A DNA stretch of 64,000 nt, from contig NHZP01000019.1 of the NCBI GenBank assembly GCA_003313425.1, positions 558,001 to 622,000 on the forward strand, in the 5' to 3' direction. This document shows positions 1 through 10,780 of this stretch, in pieces (position 1 is the stretch's first letter; every line of letters starts with the position of its first letter). The DNA is from Pseudopyrenochaeta lycopersici (taxonomy: Eukaryota; Ascomycota; Dothideomycetes; Pleosporales; Pseudopyrenochaetaceae). The position numbers and the translations under genes were made by a program. A model generated the notes under the pieces. It saw only the letters and a program-made list of their open reading frames with translations. It ran no database searches and was not told the DNA's origin.

Positions 1-1045
1 GTACTAGGAACGCAGTGCCCTCATTTCTGCAGGTGCCGACAAGAAGAGGCCGCTTTATAAATTTGCCATCCCTTACAGCTTCTGAGGCGAGCTCTTGGAT
101 CAACTCCCCATCTAGGACAGGGATGAAAAAGCCTCCAACCGAAGCAGCATTTAGCGTTTCTGCATCGATAGATCGAAGGCATTCCAAACTGTCAGTCGAG
201 TTTGAGCAGCCCGCACGGTTGACAATCTGATCATAAAAGAAGTCTTGTTCTTCCAGTGAAAGCAGTGGAGCACCGGCGACTGATGCCCCGCTCTGGGCGA
301 TCGCTGCGTGAAATAGTCCATCATCACGCCCCTCATTGGCGATGTACAGGTTTCCAACCGCGAACGCACCGGCTGATTGTCCACCTATAGTCACCCGAGA
401 TCGGTCTCCACCGAATCCAGCGATATTCTCCTGGATCCAGCGAAGAGCCAGTCTCTGGTCGTGAAGTCCCAGGTTGCCGATTTTGGATTCATACACGGCG
501 CTCCCAGGCAGAGCACCGAAGGCTGCGATTCGGTAATTGAAGCTAACGCCGATGATTGGCTTGCCCATATTGACGGACTCTTCGACAATGAATGATAAGT
601 TATACCTCTGGTCCGCACTTCCACCTTCCACGAAGCCGCCACCATATAACCATGCCAAGACTGGGAGACTAGTAGAGTTGTCGACGCCGGATGGTCGCAC
701 AACGTTGAGAGTCAGACAATCCTCGCTCTCCTCGTGAGTAAAGCCATTTTGGCTGAATCCGGGAAGGCCAGCAGGAATAGAGTAGCACCAAGGTCCGTAG
801 GTTGTTGCTGGTCGTTCGTTCCATGTCTCGTCTAGTGACTGGGGGCGTCTGAGTCTCAAATTTCCGACTGGAGGTTTTGCAAATGGTATTCCCAAGAAGA
901 AGTCCTGATCATAGTGCGAGTTTCGCACTCCAATGAGTGTGCCGTTTGTCACGGTAACTGTAGGCTGACTCTGTGTACCACAAGCGCCAGCAAGACATGT
1001 TCCGAGTGTTGAAAGGAGAGAGATGCTACCCATTAATGAAGGCAT
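1..1045 (-). CDS. Secreted type-B carboxylesterase/lipase, C-terminus missing at window edge
   Basis: The frame is open from an ATG at 1045 to the window edge without a stop: 348 codons, so about the C-terminal third of a usual 530-560 residue enzyme is missing. The first ~20 residues (MPSLMGSISLL... CLAGA) look like a signal peptide, so the enzyme is probably secreted. Family landmarks in order are FLGIPFAKPP (around residue 50), the EDCLTLNV block, the oxyanion-hole stretch WLYGGGF, NYR, and the nucleophile elbow GGQSAG near residue 215. Most members have GESAG at the elbow; here Glu is replaced by Gln, which some fungal members share. Known chemistry of the family is hydrolysis of carboxylic esters (lipids, acylated cell-wall or aromatic esters); the substrate cannot be read from sequence. 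No intron is needed in the visible part. Confidence 0.9.
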   Translation of the reverse strand, partial: MPSLMGSISLLSTLGTCLAGACGTQSQPTVTVTNGTLIGVRNSHYDQDFFLGIPFAKPPVGNLRLRRPQSLDETWNERPATTYGPWCYSIPAGLPGFSQNGFTHEESEDCLTLNVVRPSGVDNSTSLPVLAWLYGGGFVEGGSADQRYNLSFIVEESVNMGKPIIGVSFNYRIAAFGALPGSAVYESKIGNLGLHDQRLALRWIQENIAGFGGDRSRVTIGGQSAGAFAVGNLYIANEGRDDGLFHAAIAQSGASVAGAPLLSLEEQDFFYDQIVNRAGCSNSTDSLECLRSIDAETLNAASVGGFFIPVLDGELIQELASEAVRDGKFIKRPLLVGTCRNEGTAFLV

Positions 1046-2804
1046 TGTGTAAAGTATCAAAGAAAGGTTTCTACAGTATCATCATGTGGATTCTCCTTCT
1101 CCCATTCGGACTTTATCTATACGGCTACATTGTAGAAAAACAGTCCGTTTGAGCTCCCCAATCACTAGGATCATCGTATCCAAAGTTTCCGGATGCCCCG
1201 GCAAAACGATCCCTACCAATACAAAATTTGAATTGCAGGTGTTCGGAAGTCAGCCCACGTTTATTTGTTATCTCCGAGAACTTCCAACAATAACGACGAC
1301 AATCATGAGTTGTAGCTACAAGATCATGTATTTTCGTCCGAACAGCAATGTAGGGCGCTTTGCTGTAGTCAGGACATAATATCAAAAAGGGGATAGGGCG
1401 TGTGGTAGAAGGGCCGACACTGATTGTAAATCAAGAGTGCTAGTTAAGCCACTTTGAGTGGATTAGCTCAGCAACTATCGCATGTTACCGAAATGCAGGC
1501 CAGCCCCCGGGTATATTCTCCTAGAAAATTTCTCCTCCCTTCACACAATGAGTATGTAATTAGCCTTTCCAAGCCAAACATTATTTTCAGCATTATTGAC
1601 CTGATTACGGACTCGATTATTTCCCTGACTTGTTATACTCGTTTGATTTTTAATTACTCTATGATTAAAGTTGATGTCTCGGCATATGCTCTTAACGCCT
1701 TGTTGGTCTAAAGTCCATAGCGGGAGTAATTTACAGAGCCATTTCTGAGAATAAAAAACATTCCTGCGTAATTTAGCAGTTAAACTCGATTTCTCAGAGT
1801 CGATCATCCATAAGCGACATGGTCGAAGTAGCTTCAGATCCAACTCAACTACGATATTGTTTACACAGTGTTTCTATAAGTGTATTAGAGGCACTATGCA
1901 TAATTACATTATATTATGCAGGACTATTTATCTATTTAATACTGAACGAGAAGCTTTCGTAGAATGATGGCATCGCTCAGTTAACGGAGGTCTAGAAGTG
2001 CAATGAATGAGTATTTAGGTGTAGATATAGTTTAAAAGTCAGGTTGTCCAACTCACCCTTTCATTGATTGCAACGCTACTTGCCTCGTACCTAAAAAACG
2101 AACAATACAAATATCTGCAAAGTCGTCGTTTTCCCGGAAATATGAGACAATAGATGGCTACTAAACGACAAGCAAACACCACAACCCCTATAGCACGGCT
2201 ATAGCATTGTTAGGACTTGGTATGGTAGCATAGCACAGTAAGCGGGACAAGAGATCGTTATTAGCCTTTTCAGGTCGTGAAAGAGGCTGCAGAGCTACGT
2301 CGTCTCACAATTGCCAGGATCTCCCTTAGTCCACAAAACCCGACTTCACTACATAATTTCTAGAGTATCTAGACTTTTCTAACCGGCAATATCTTTATAA
2401 AATAAGATATATACTTTACGGTAACTAAACCCACTGGAACCTGCTTCATACAAGTGGACAGAGCTGTAGTTTTGTATCCAAGTCTTTTTATTATCGGAAG
2501 GGGTTCTTTAAGACACAAAAGGTTATACCACAGGCTTAATAGATTTTATCAACACTTGCTCTATAAGCAGAACGAAACAATAAAGAGCTTTGCCACATTA
2601 ACATATAGACAGAAAAGACTGGTTTTTGCTTGGCCTTCAGGTATGAGAAGAGTAGTTTCGTCAACTACTCTAGGCAGAAATTTCTGCTAGCATTTCTTGT
2701 ATCTAATCGAAGCTTGCTGCGCTTGTTCCCCACTGCGCAATAATTGATTTAGTTGGCAAGGCTCCTAAAGATAATTGGCTTCCTTATCTACAATGTTCTA
2801 TATC
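1046..2804. other. Gene-free stretch, partly AT-rich
   Basis: I find no coding gene here. It contains the 5' flank of the esterase (1046 to roughly 1400) and a visibly AT-rich part (about 1540-2700). Open frames in it, such as 2454-2690 on + and 1541-1843 on -, have low-complexity translations with no motif and no splice partner. The AT bias could reflect an old RIP-mutated repeat, but no recognisable transposon protein or terminal repeat remains. Confidence 0.5.
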
Positions 2805-3279
2805 TCAAACACAGGGGCATCCTTGGTATTTCCCCTTGGTACAAACCAGCTGATGAGTGACGTTCTCTTGTCCATTGCCTATAAGCTGATCAGTACAGCA
2901 CACATTTTAGTTATCATACATGCTGCTTACACCCGTTCTTTGAGCATTTGTCAACCTGACCATTGCATTTGTCACAGGGACAGCCTGAGTATTTCCCAGC
3001 CGTGCAATATCCTATCGTAGCGTCCGGCCACTCAAAGCTGGGATTACATTTGTTTTTGTCACAGCGGCCAATCTGACCGTTGCAGTTTGCCCGGGTAACC
3101 AGGTCCTAAAATGTTCAGCTTTTGATACATAAGGAGAAGAACTGAGAGCAAAGGCACAGATATAAGAAAACGATGAAGATACTTACGCCAAGATTTTCTA
3201 CTTCGACACCCGATGTTGGTGCTGCACCGACGTAGCCGATGATGGCCGGAAGAACAATGAGGAAGTTGAAGAGCACCAT
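2805..3279 (-). CDS. Small secreted cysteine-rich protein with two tandem six-Cys modules (candidate effector), three exons
   Basis: Spliced model: exons 3279-3187, 3105-2931 and 2878-2805, giving 113 residues. Intron 1 is 81 nt (donor GTAAGT, branch GCTGAAC, acceptor TTTTAG). Intron 2 is 52 nt (donor GTAAGC, branch CTGAT, acceptor TTATAG) and splits a Cys codon. Phases agree at both junctions. Residues 1-20 form a signal peptide (MVLFNFLIVLPAIIGYVGAA). LVTR at 33-36 fits the LxxR Kex2-type processing site known from some fungal effectors and would release a 77-residue mature protein. The mature part holds 12 Cys in two repeats. Each begins CNGQ and ends with a G-K-Y-x-G-C-P-C block. Spacing is C-x6-C-x4-C-x13-C-x7-C-x-C in the first and C-x6-C-x4-C-x11-C-x7-C-x-C in the second. 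Six Cys per unit would allow three disulfides each. Function and named family are unknown to me. The repeat similarity across a splice junction is the best argument that the model is right. Confidence 0.82.
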
Positions 3280-3390
3280 CTTGGGGTTTTTTGAGGCGTA
3301 CAGTCTCTTGATCGAGTGTTTGTGAGGAAGTTGTGGAAGATTTGAAGAGTATTCTACTGGAATATCTGCTTCTCGAGTGAGCAGTTGCCT

Positions 3391-3400
3391 TGTTATATAG
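3391..3400 (-). promoter_or_regulatory. TATA-like element of the cysteine-rich gene
   Basis: The minus strand reads CTATATAACA here, about 112-121 nt upstream of the ATG at 3279. That is a plausible TATA box with a leader of roughly 80 nt. The call rests on the motif and its spacing only. Confidence 0.45.
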
Positions 3401-5867
3401 TTTAGTATGATTCCACATCTCTGCTATTTTGGGGTGTCATGGCAGTGTTAGTGTTTGATATGGACCCACTTTAATCCATGAAGGATTTCGAAAACAGCTG
3501 CGCCATGTCTAATAGAGAGGGCTGTAGTTAAGGCTCCTTAGGCATCCTGCTTTTACTAGTGTGGCCAACCTCGTTCTCTTACTTAAGTGAAATTGGCTGC
3601 TGCACGTTTAGATTGCAAAGGTTGAGATAGCCTTGGTAATTGGATAGTAGCAGCACAAGAGGATCAACTATAAATGTTGTCACGGTTAAGAATGCACGTC
3701 TCGGACATAAATATGAGCAATTGCGGCTGGCCTGAGTTTGGTATTGGAGCGAGGTAGCATTCTTGGTTGACGAGAGTCTTGCAACGTCAAGAACTTTAGC
3801 ATTTGTCCAAAGGCTAGAACAAGACTTGCAACACGGTTCAATCAGTCTTAAGAATCTGTTCCGGAAACGATTGCGAAAGAAAGCTCCATTATCACCCGTG
3901 AATTCGCGGCCAGCCCCAACGAGGCCCCCAATCCTTTACGCGAGGCCTTTTATCCAAGCCTCGGTCAAATATCTTTCTTGGCGAAGAAGACCTAAGGTCA
4001 TCCGGATATCTCATATGCAGCGAAAAGTCACTGTGCCAACACGATAGCGGCGTATTCGGGCTACCTCCGGCGGATGCCTGAAAATAGCGGGTGCAATACA
4101 CGAGTAGCCACACCGTACAGATTATGCAAGCAATGATAATGAGCATCCACATAATAGCATTGACACAGAGGGTGAAGATGGAGAGAAAAAGTCAATTAAA
4201 TACATGCCTCGTTGTAAGAAAGCCCTTTCATCATGTTGTGCAAGGAATCGCAAGCCAATGCGCTCCCTCCGAAAATGATGTGAATACGGGTTTGAGGATT
4301 CTCTCCGACGCTAGTTGATTCCATCCTCCAGTTTCAGCCGCAACTTCCCCGGTCGTGCCTGCATGCCACAGCCGGTTCGGCACGGACACTAGTTGCACTC
4401 GCCCGCCACGCTTCATTGCATATCTAACAATGAGCCGGCAGTACGCCTCATCTCCTAGACAGACTCTAAACGACAATTAGCCTGTAGGATCTTGTACTTC
4501 GCTTTATGCCCAAGAGATCCGAATACCAAAGTGTGATAACTTGCCAAGGGTTGCCAATTAACCGAGCTCTGTCAAGACACTGCCCCTTGTATCTATTACC
4601 TATTATTTCTAGGGTATCAGTGTGTAGTGTAATATTCCTAGGTATAATACATAATACATATTCATCTTAAAATATCACTGTCAACTGTCTCTCCTTGCTT
4701 GTTCTCCGCAAAACTGGAGCTTCTTGTATCTGGACTTGTTTTGGACTGCGATTTGTCGAGTGTTCAAAAGTGGCCGCCTTGATATCCACTCCCGAAAGGG
4801 AGAAAGAATCGCATATACAGGGATAGATTCGTTGCACACGAGCTCGGTTACGCTGGATCTGCCAATCATGCTATGCTGCAAAAAAAAAGAACGCCTTGTG
4901 TCGTGGTCCGGTCATCGAAGCCGCCGAGTAACTGCAGGAACGCGCATAGGCGGTGACCCTTGCAGAAAGAGTATTCCGGCTTATCGCGGTTAGCAAACAT
5001 AAGGAAAAAAGTTTGCGCCGAGCGTATTGAATAATCGTATGTTAAAGCGAAGCCAGGCAAGAGCACTGGAGGCTGTTCAGTTGTTCGTACCGTGAGCCTG
5101 GCTTGCGCCACTCAGCTAATACAGAGTGCAATAGACTACATCACGGAACCCGCTGCGCGCTTGGAAGTAGTGATTCGGACCTCATTATTTGAGGCAATAT
5201 GCCTCCATTCATTGTGCGCTATGAATAACGAACTACCTTGGCAAGATCTGAATCCCACGAAATGGTCCTTTATAGTGGTTCATACAATCAAACGAGGCCA
5301 TTTATACAACACAACGCTGATTGGTGGTGACGTCACGAGCTTCGACCTCACTAATCTGTGTGAATTCCGAAGCCGTATCGTTTACTCGTTCAAATAATGG
5401 CTTTGAGAGAGTTTACTTCATAGGGTGCCAATTTTACAATTCGCGGTTCTTCGCCAATCCTCGACGTGACTGTACGACTCTGGCGACGGTTATGAATGAT
5501 AGCTTTCCAAGAACGCCCGCTGCTTTGATGCTAGTCTGAAACAGCTTCAGGATAAACCATCGGTTGTCGTACTTAGTGGAAGTCGAAGCATTCAATATAC
5601 GTCCGCTCGAAAATTTATGCTTAAGTGGTCTGTGTTCAAGTTTCCATTACTTTCGGCATCCATCACAATGAGAAGATGCTGTTGACTGCTCATGGCCAAT
5701 TTCTTGTGCATAATCCTCGAGACTAGCAAAGCAATGTGGTGAGTTCGCTTGAGTGAATGTAGAGATTTTCTCATTAAAGCATGATATTTCATTTCAGTCA
5801 TGCGAATTTCGTAAGTCAACGTAGTCATTGCTCCACCGAATATGTCATCATCAAAGTATCCAAACCC
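3401..5867. other. Gene-free stretch between the cysteine-rich gene and the MFS transporter
   Basis: No supported gene. Open frames at 3763-4047 (+), 3892-4152 (-), 4724-4993 (+) and 5092-5397 (+) lack family motifs, and I could not join them to other frames through good introns. The minus frame 3892-4152 begins with one hydrophobic helix (MWMLIIIACIICTVWLLV), which could be a gene relic. The last few hundred bases are the 3' flank of the transporter gene. Confidence 0.45.
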
Positions 5868-7635
5868 TCATTTCTTTACATCGGCGAACTCCCGAACCTC
5901 GTTTGTCTCCTTCGTGTCAATATTCATCATGTCTTCTTCATCCTTCGCATACTCCGTAATGGCTTGCTGTTCCTTCTTCTTCTCGCTCTTCTTGTAAAGA
6001 TATTGCATCAACAAAAAGGTGCACCAGCACCCGATAATGAAGCAAATGTTTACAGAATATCCTTTCGTCCATCTTGGTCCTTCAATGATCGGGAATACCG
6101 TAATAGGGTAGAACGAGAATACAGCCCAGCCAGCCGTGAGCATAGCACCAACAGTAACAGCTCGTGCTTCGGCATCATCGCGAAGAGCCATGTTGATGAA
6201 TGGCATGAGAATCGGTGTAATGGCTGCAGATACGCCAAGGATATAGTAGCATGCAACTACAAAATTTGTCAGTTTTGCAACAGATGAGTGTATTCCGTAA
6301 AACTCACAGTGGAACCCTTTGGGGATATTCCAGATGAGCAAAGAGATATTTGCCATGATGTAGATAGTCTCTACAATCGAAAGTATGGACCATAGAGGAT
6401 AGACCATGCATAAAGAGGTGGCCAATAGAGCGGTAACAATCGAGACACCTTGTGCACCAGTTGGGATCTGGTTGATCTGAGGTATGGTATATGCTCCTGG
6501 GTGCTTTTTGGCGAGATCCTTAAGCCATATGGCCATTTGACCATGCGGGTATGATGAGGATAGGAAACTGCGAGCCAAGTCAGTTGATACAAATCTTCAA
6601 TTCCCAATGCTGGAACTTACAAGGTGTAGCAGAGAACGCCTAGATAAAACTCCCATCGAGTAAAAGTGCGCTTTACAACAGTCCAGCTCAATTCTTTGCT
6701 CGGTGCAACGCCAGCATTGATCATGCGTTTCTTAGCAAGCTCGTGTTCCTTTGGTGTAAGCCACCATGGCTTCTTGCTGCTTGGCAGACCGGGGAAGATC
6801 AAGTAGCCGGCAAAGGCAATGGGCAATGATATCACGCCATCAATGATGAACAACCATCTCCATCCAGCCATACCAGCGACGCTATCATCCAGTTAGCTTC
6901 CTATTTTATGAAATAAAGTATTTGCGTACCCATTGAGGTTGGTGTAGGCAGCGGATTGCAGGTAACCACCAAACATCACAGCGATGTTGTTTGAGATGAA
7001 CCAAACTCCAGTGCGCTTGAATACCTCCTCCGGCCGGTACCAGGACCCAAGTACATAGGTTGTGCCAGAAGCCACAGGGGTTTCCAAAAGACCAAGGAGG
7101 AATCGTGTACCATATATGTCGTTTCGGTTTCGCATCTGACTCTGGCAGAACGTGACGATAGACCACAGAACCTCCATAGTGGGCAGGTAATACTTGGCGA
7201 TCTTAGGTCGTGAAAGCAATAGTAAAGATGGAACCTGGAAGACGAGGTAGCCGACATTGTAGAACGTGTCGAAGAGCGAGTATTCATTGCCGTAGAGATT
7301 TAGCTCTTCTTTCATGCCGCTGACATAGGCGTTTTTGATATTTGACGAATCGAGCCATTTAAGGAAGACTGTAGCTATCAGCATACTGTCTGCATAGAGA
7401 TTCTTGTGCGGTACTCACACATAAAGGAGCAGAATGTGAGCAAGCAGGCATCCATCTTCCGCAAAAGTTTCCTCTCTTCAGCAGGGTAGTGTTTGGGATA
7501 CCACTCCCACAGATACATCCAAGCCTTCCATGGCGAGCGCTTGGGGGCATCGGCAGGCGCAATCAGGTTGGTATCGAACTCGCCTCTTCTAGCGTCGAGA
7601 GCTGTTGTCTCATCTCTAGGCTGTGTGCTCGTCAT
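5868..7635 (-). CDS. MFS anion transporter, allantoate/pantothenate (Dal5/Fen2/Liz1) type, five exons
   Basis: Exons 7635-7419, 7368-6930, 6881-6621, 6567-6308 and 6256-5868 join in frame to 521 residues. Introns are 50, 48, 53 and 51 nt, all with GTRNG donors and, where checked, CTGAY or CTAAC branch points. The protein has a polar N-terminal tail, then the family hallmark [14 protein letters not shown] straight after the first membrane helix, the SWYRPEE segment near the middle, and the usual 12 hydrophobic segments. It ends in a long Lys/Glu-rich cytosolic tail. Proteins of this anion:cation symporter family import small carboxylates such as allantoate, pantothenate, nicotinate or biotin precursors by proton symport at the plasma membrane. 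The substrate cannot be assigned here. It lies downstream of the GH5 gene on the same strand, about 1 kb away, so it is not an operon. Length is typical. Confidence 0.9.
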
Positions 7636-8696
7636 GGTGGTTGGTCTTTGGTCTCACGACAGACCCGGTGCGACGGTGCAAGAAGATCAGGAAAAGGATC
7701 CTCGTGGTTGGGAGCCAGACATTGATTGATACCAGGTATTTCAATATGTAGCCCACGCACTGTTCAATATCAGGGCTGGGCACCTACAGGCGTTGGTCCT
7801 TGTGCGGGCAGCGGGTCATTTCCTATATTGGCTGGTTCAATGCGGGGATGAATATCCGGGGCAACATCTCCACGAACGAATACCAAAGGAGGCAATGCCC
7901 CATTGTCCGCGCGGGCTTTAGCCGCGAAAAATCGTGGAATTTTGGCCGTTATAGTGGATTGATGTGCTGATCGTCAAATCCGGGTTTTTATTGAAGAAAC
8001 CAGGGTGGGGACCTGAACCGAGGTCAACCAGAACAAAGCCGGGCGTGTGGTTTGGCATATGGTTCGCCAACATTCGAGAATGTGTTTCTGGCGGTCACCA
8101 ACGCCGTGTCGCTTAAGCTGTTTTTCTTGCTTTGCCGCTGTCCGTGTTTATTGAAGGATGTCGGGTGAGATGATGAGAGCAGCGACAGCTTGGTGTGCTC
8201 GGAAGACGATCACGCGAGATGGCGCTAGCGCTGCAATCAAACGGCTTCCCCATGTCACCTTGACGATAAAAAAATTCAACTTTCAAGTCTCCAATATGCA
8301 CCTCCTTATTCATGGCATCAAGTCACAAAGTCCTACTGCACGTGTTTTGCACGCACCAACTTGTACCCAAGACCAGGTTATGCAACAAAGTCGTGCACGC
8401 TCACTTCAATCATCATGGGAAAAACCAGGTTCCTAGTACAGCTACTACATCGTTTACATAGATGAACAACATTGCACACGCTCAATATCAATTGCAAAGG
8501 TATTCGAGCTAGGACGATAATGTTTCACAGAGCTACAGCTTGTTCGTGTTACAAATGACTGACGCTCCAAGTTGAGAGAAACTCGGTGGCAGAAGCACGC
8601 AGCAGAATACTAGAAAATCAATGAACAGAATGTTTTCTTTATATATTTACAAAGTGTATGGATTCGCATTTACAATTCCACAGAGTTCTACCTCCT
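7636..8696. other. Intergenic: promoter side of the transporter, 3' side of the GH5 gene
   Basis: No gene is supported; the short open frames in both strands carry no motif. An E-box CACGTG lies at 8339-8344, about 700 nt upstream of the transporter ATG, and may be incidental. No clear TATA box was identified close to the transporter start. Confidence 0.45.
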
Positions 8697-10052
8697 TTAT
8701 CGTTTCAGTGCACCAATCATCTTGTACAAGCTGTTCTCAAGCGTGATAGGAGATCGAATAGCCGACCAGTCATAGTTCAGCAAACCCCAGAACTCCTCAA
8801 GCCCTTGAATAGTCGGCGGTGATCTGCTCGGTCGTGTTTGGAGGTAAAAGCTACCAGAGAGCTCCCAATGTTGCCAGCTGACTTGGTAGTCCTGGACCAT
8901 TTCCACTAGACATCTGGCATATGTAGTCTGGTTCCAGTAGACTCCATTGTGGATAAAACCCCATTCAGATATCACCATGGGGAAAGTGTACTTGGTGGCT
9001 GGGTCCGTCGCATTCAGGGCCTGGAAGCCTTTCTGGTACCACTTGGATTTGAAAGTCGCGCAATTGTCTTGAGTGCCTTCAAAATCATACTTGTGGATCT
9101 CGAGAACGATCTTGTCTTGCCAGGCGAAATCACTCGGTACAAACTTGGCCGTCTTTCCAGCTGTTGCCTTTCCGGTGGTACCATTCAATGTTTTGCCCAG
9201 AGGGATAGGATCAATGTAGGTATCATATGAAAGTCCAGAGAAGAAAATAAGGGCGTTTGGGTCCGCCTCGTGGACCGCATCTGCAGCAGCCGTCATGTGG
9301 ACATACCATGTATACCAATCCACGGGTTCCGCCACCTTGGCATCTCGCAACTCATTGCGCAAGCCCATTGAAGCGAATGTTGGCCAGTTTTCCTTAGCCT
9401 TTATTTGATTAGCAAAGAACTCGTTGGGATAGTACAAATATTCACATACATGCTTCGTCAGGAAGGCCAATCCGCGTTTCCACTTTTCAACATCGAAGTA
9501 TTTCTCGCCAAACCAACCGTTTCCATCATCATTACCGCAGCACCAGAATGCCTTGCTGACATGGTTGTCCAAATGGATGATGACACCTTGGGCAGCAAGC
9601 TCTTTTCCTACTGCATCCCAAACTTGCAGCCTAGTAGTGTCCTTGGTAAATTCGGGATTCTTTTCCAGGATTTGGTTCAGCACTATTGTCCCGTTTGTTT
9701 GACCTAGTGCATTGATCACACTTTTCTCTAAGGTTTGATTTGGGCTGTTGCTATAGATGTCATCGATCATCTCAATGGCAAAGGTTAACCGGACTGAGTT
9801 GAGGCCGAATTTTGGGAACCAGGCTACAATGTCCTTGATTGAAGAATGTTGGAGTCCTTCAGGGATCATGATCTCCTGGTGCCCCGGCCAATTGGTCGAG
9901 ATGAAATGGAAGACATCGCCATTGGCATCTAGGATGTCGCGTCCTTTCGTCGATAGTGGAAGCACAGAGGCGGCCCGTTTTGATAGTGATGATGGAGCTG
10001 CGAAAGCAAGGGGGCTCAGAAGAAGCCCCGAGGCAAATGTGCTGAAACGCAT
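8697..10052 (-). CDS. Secreted glycoside hydrolase family 5 (cellulase-like), with a probable stop-free 51-nt intron
   Basis: The frame is open for 451 codons, but residues 202-218 are better explained as an intron at 9399-9449 (donor GTATGT, branch GCTAATC, acceptor AAAG). Its removal leaves 434 residues and restores the spacing FLTKH-AKENWP before the catalytic block. The N-terminus is a signal peptide (cut near residue 19) followed by SKR, a Kex2-like site. The TIM-barrel GH5 signature has the acid/base Glu in MGLRNEL (E234 unspliced, E217 spliced) and the nucleophile Glu in VISEWGF (E363 unspliced, E346 spliced). Other landmarks are STNWPGHQE, NSVRLTFA and HLDNHVSKAFWCC. GH5 enzymes are retaining beta-glycosidases that act on cellulose, mannan or beta-1,3/1,6-glucans; the exact substrate is unknown. 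Several N-x-S/T sites fit a glycosylated secreted enzyme. It is divergent from the GH88 gene. Confidence 0.9.
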   Translation of the reverse strand: MRFSTFASGLLLSPLAFAAPSSLSKRAASVLPLSTKGRDILDANGDVFHFISTNWPGHQEIMIPEGLQHSSIKDIVAWFPKFGLNSVRLTFAIEMIDDIYSNSPNQTLEKSVINALGQTNGTIVLNQILEKNPEFTKDTTRLQVWDAVGKELAAQGVIIHLDNHVSKAFWCCGNDDGNGWFGEKYFDVEKWKRGLAFLTKHVCEYLYYPNEFFANQIKAKENWPTFASMGLRNELRDAKVAEPVDWYTWYVHMTAAADAVHEADPNALIFFSGLSYDTYIDPIPLGKTLNGTTGKATAGKTAKFVPSDFAWQDKIVLEIHKYDFEGTQDNCATFKSKWYQKGFQALNATDPATKYTFPMVISEWGFIHNGVYWNQTTYARCLVEMVQDYQVSWQHWELSGSFYLQTRPSRSPPTIQGLEEFWGLLNYDWSAIRSPITLENSLYKMIGALKR

Positions 10053-10780
10053 CTTGTGTGGTCAAAGGAACAGCAAAGCTATGCAAGGGACAGCTACGAC
10101 CACAAGACCCTGCCTCTTCCTGGCTCTACTTTATACATTGCTCTTCACTAAAATAACCCTCTATATTGACGGCAAATATTCATTCCGGGGTCATTCTTAG
10201 GTTCACCCCGTTTGTACCCCAGATCGACAGGCACCTGGGCGTGGAAAAATTGCGGAGAAAAGCATGATCTAGAAAACATCAGGCAGCTCGCAAGCGAGCT
10301 CCGCACATGATATTGCCAGGGGCGGAAGCCTTTCCAGGACTGTCCTGACGGCCGGTCTCCGCTGGGTCACGAGAACACTATTTCTGCGCACGACCAAGCG
10401 TCCTCCAAAGGTCCGGCGAGCGGGCAATGTAACCACAGATACAACGGCCGGCTAGCGGGCATCGGCACAATGGAGATCCCGGCTTTAGCCTGCACCCACG
10501 TTCGTCCTCGAATTAATCCGTAATCGAAAGTAAGCCCCACTTTCAGCATGTACGATAACTCATCCGTACCAACGTATGTATGTCTTGACAAGAACGACAC
10601 CTTGGCCATCATTGTGTTCCACCATTGAGCTCCTTTCGCCGAGCAATTCAAGACTCCATCTCAGTTGACAGCTTCTGGATGATATCAATGTGAAGAGCTT
10701 GGGATTTGAGACTGTGAAATCACCTTTATTGTACTTTACTTGGCGCCTTGAACTCACGTCAACATCCTTTCGAGGTCAAG
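10053..10780. promoter_or_regulatory. Shared upstream region of the divergent GH5 and GH88 genes
   Basis: These 728 bp separate the two start codons. For the GH5 gene a TATA box (TATAAAG on the minus strand, 10129-10135) sits about 80 nt from its ATG. Two matches to the CreA carbon-repressor core SYGGRG occur, CCGGGG at 10185-10190 and CCCCAG (reverse of CTGGGG) at 10217-10222. Such hexamers are common, so carbon catabolite repression of the pair is only a suggestion. No TATA box is evident on the GH88 side. Confidence 0.4.

Noticed and set aside
2454..2690. 78-codon plus-strand frame in AT-rich DNA
   Set aside because: No motif, no splice partner, no start context; its composition is that of chance.
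2775..3020. 81-codon plus-strand frame
   Set aside because: Antisense to the spliced cysteine-rich gene; no motif of its own.
3892..4152. Minus-strand frame with one hydrophobic helix at its start
   Set aside because: The rest is unlike any protein I know and cannot be extended by splicing; at best a relic.
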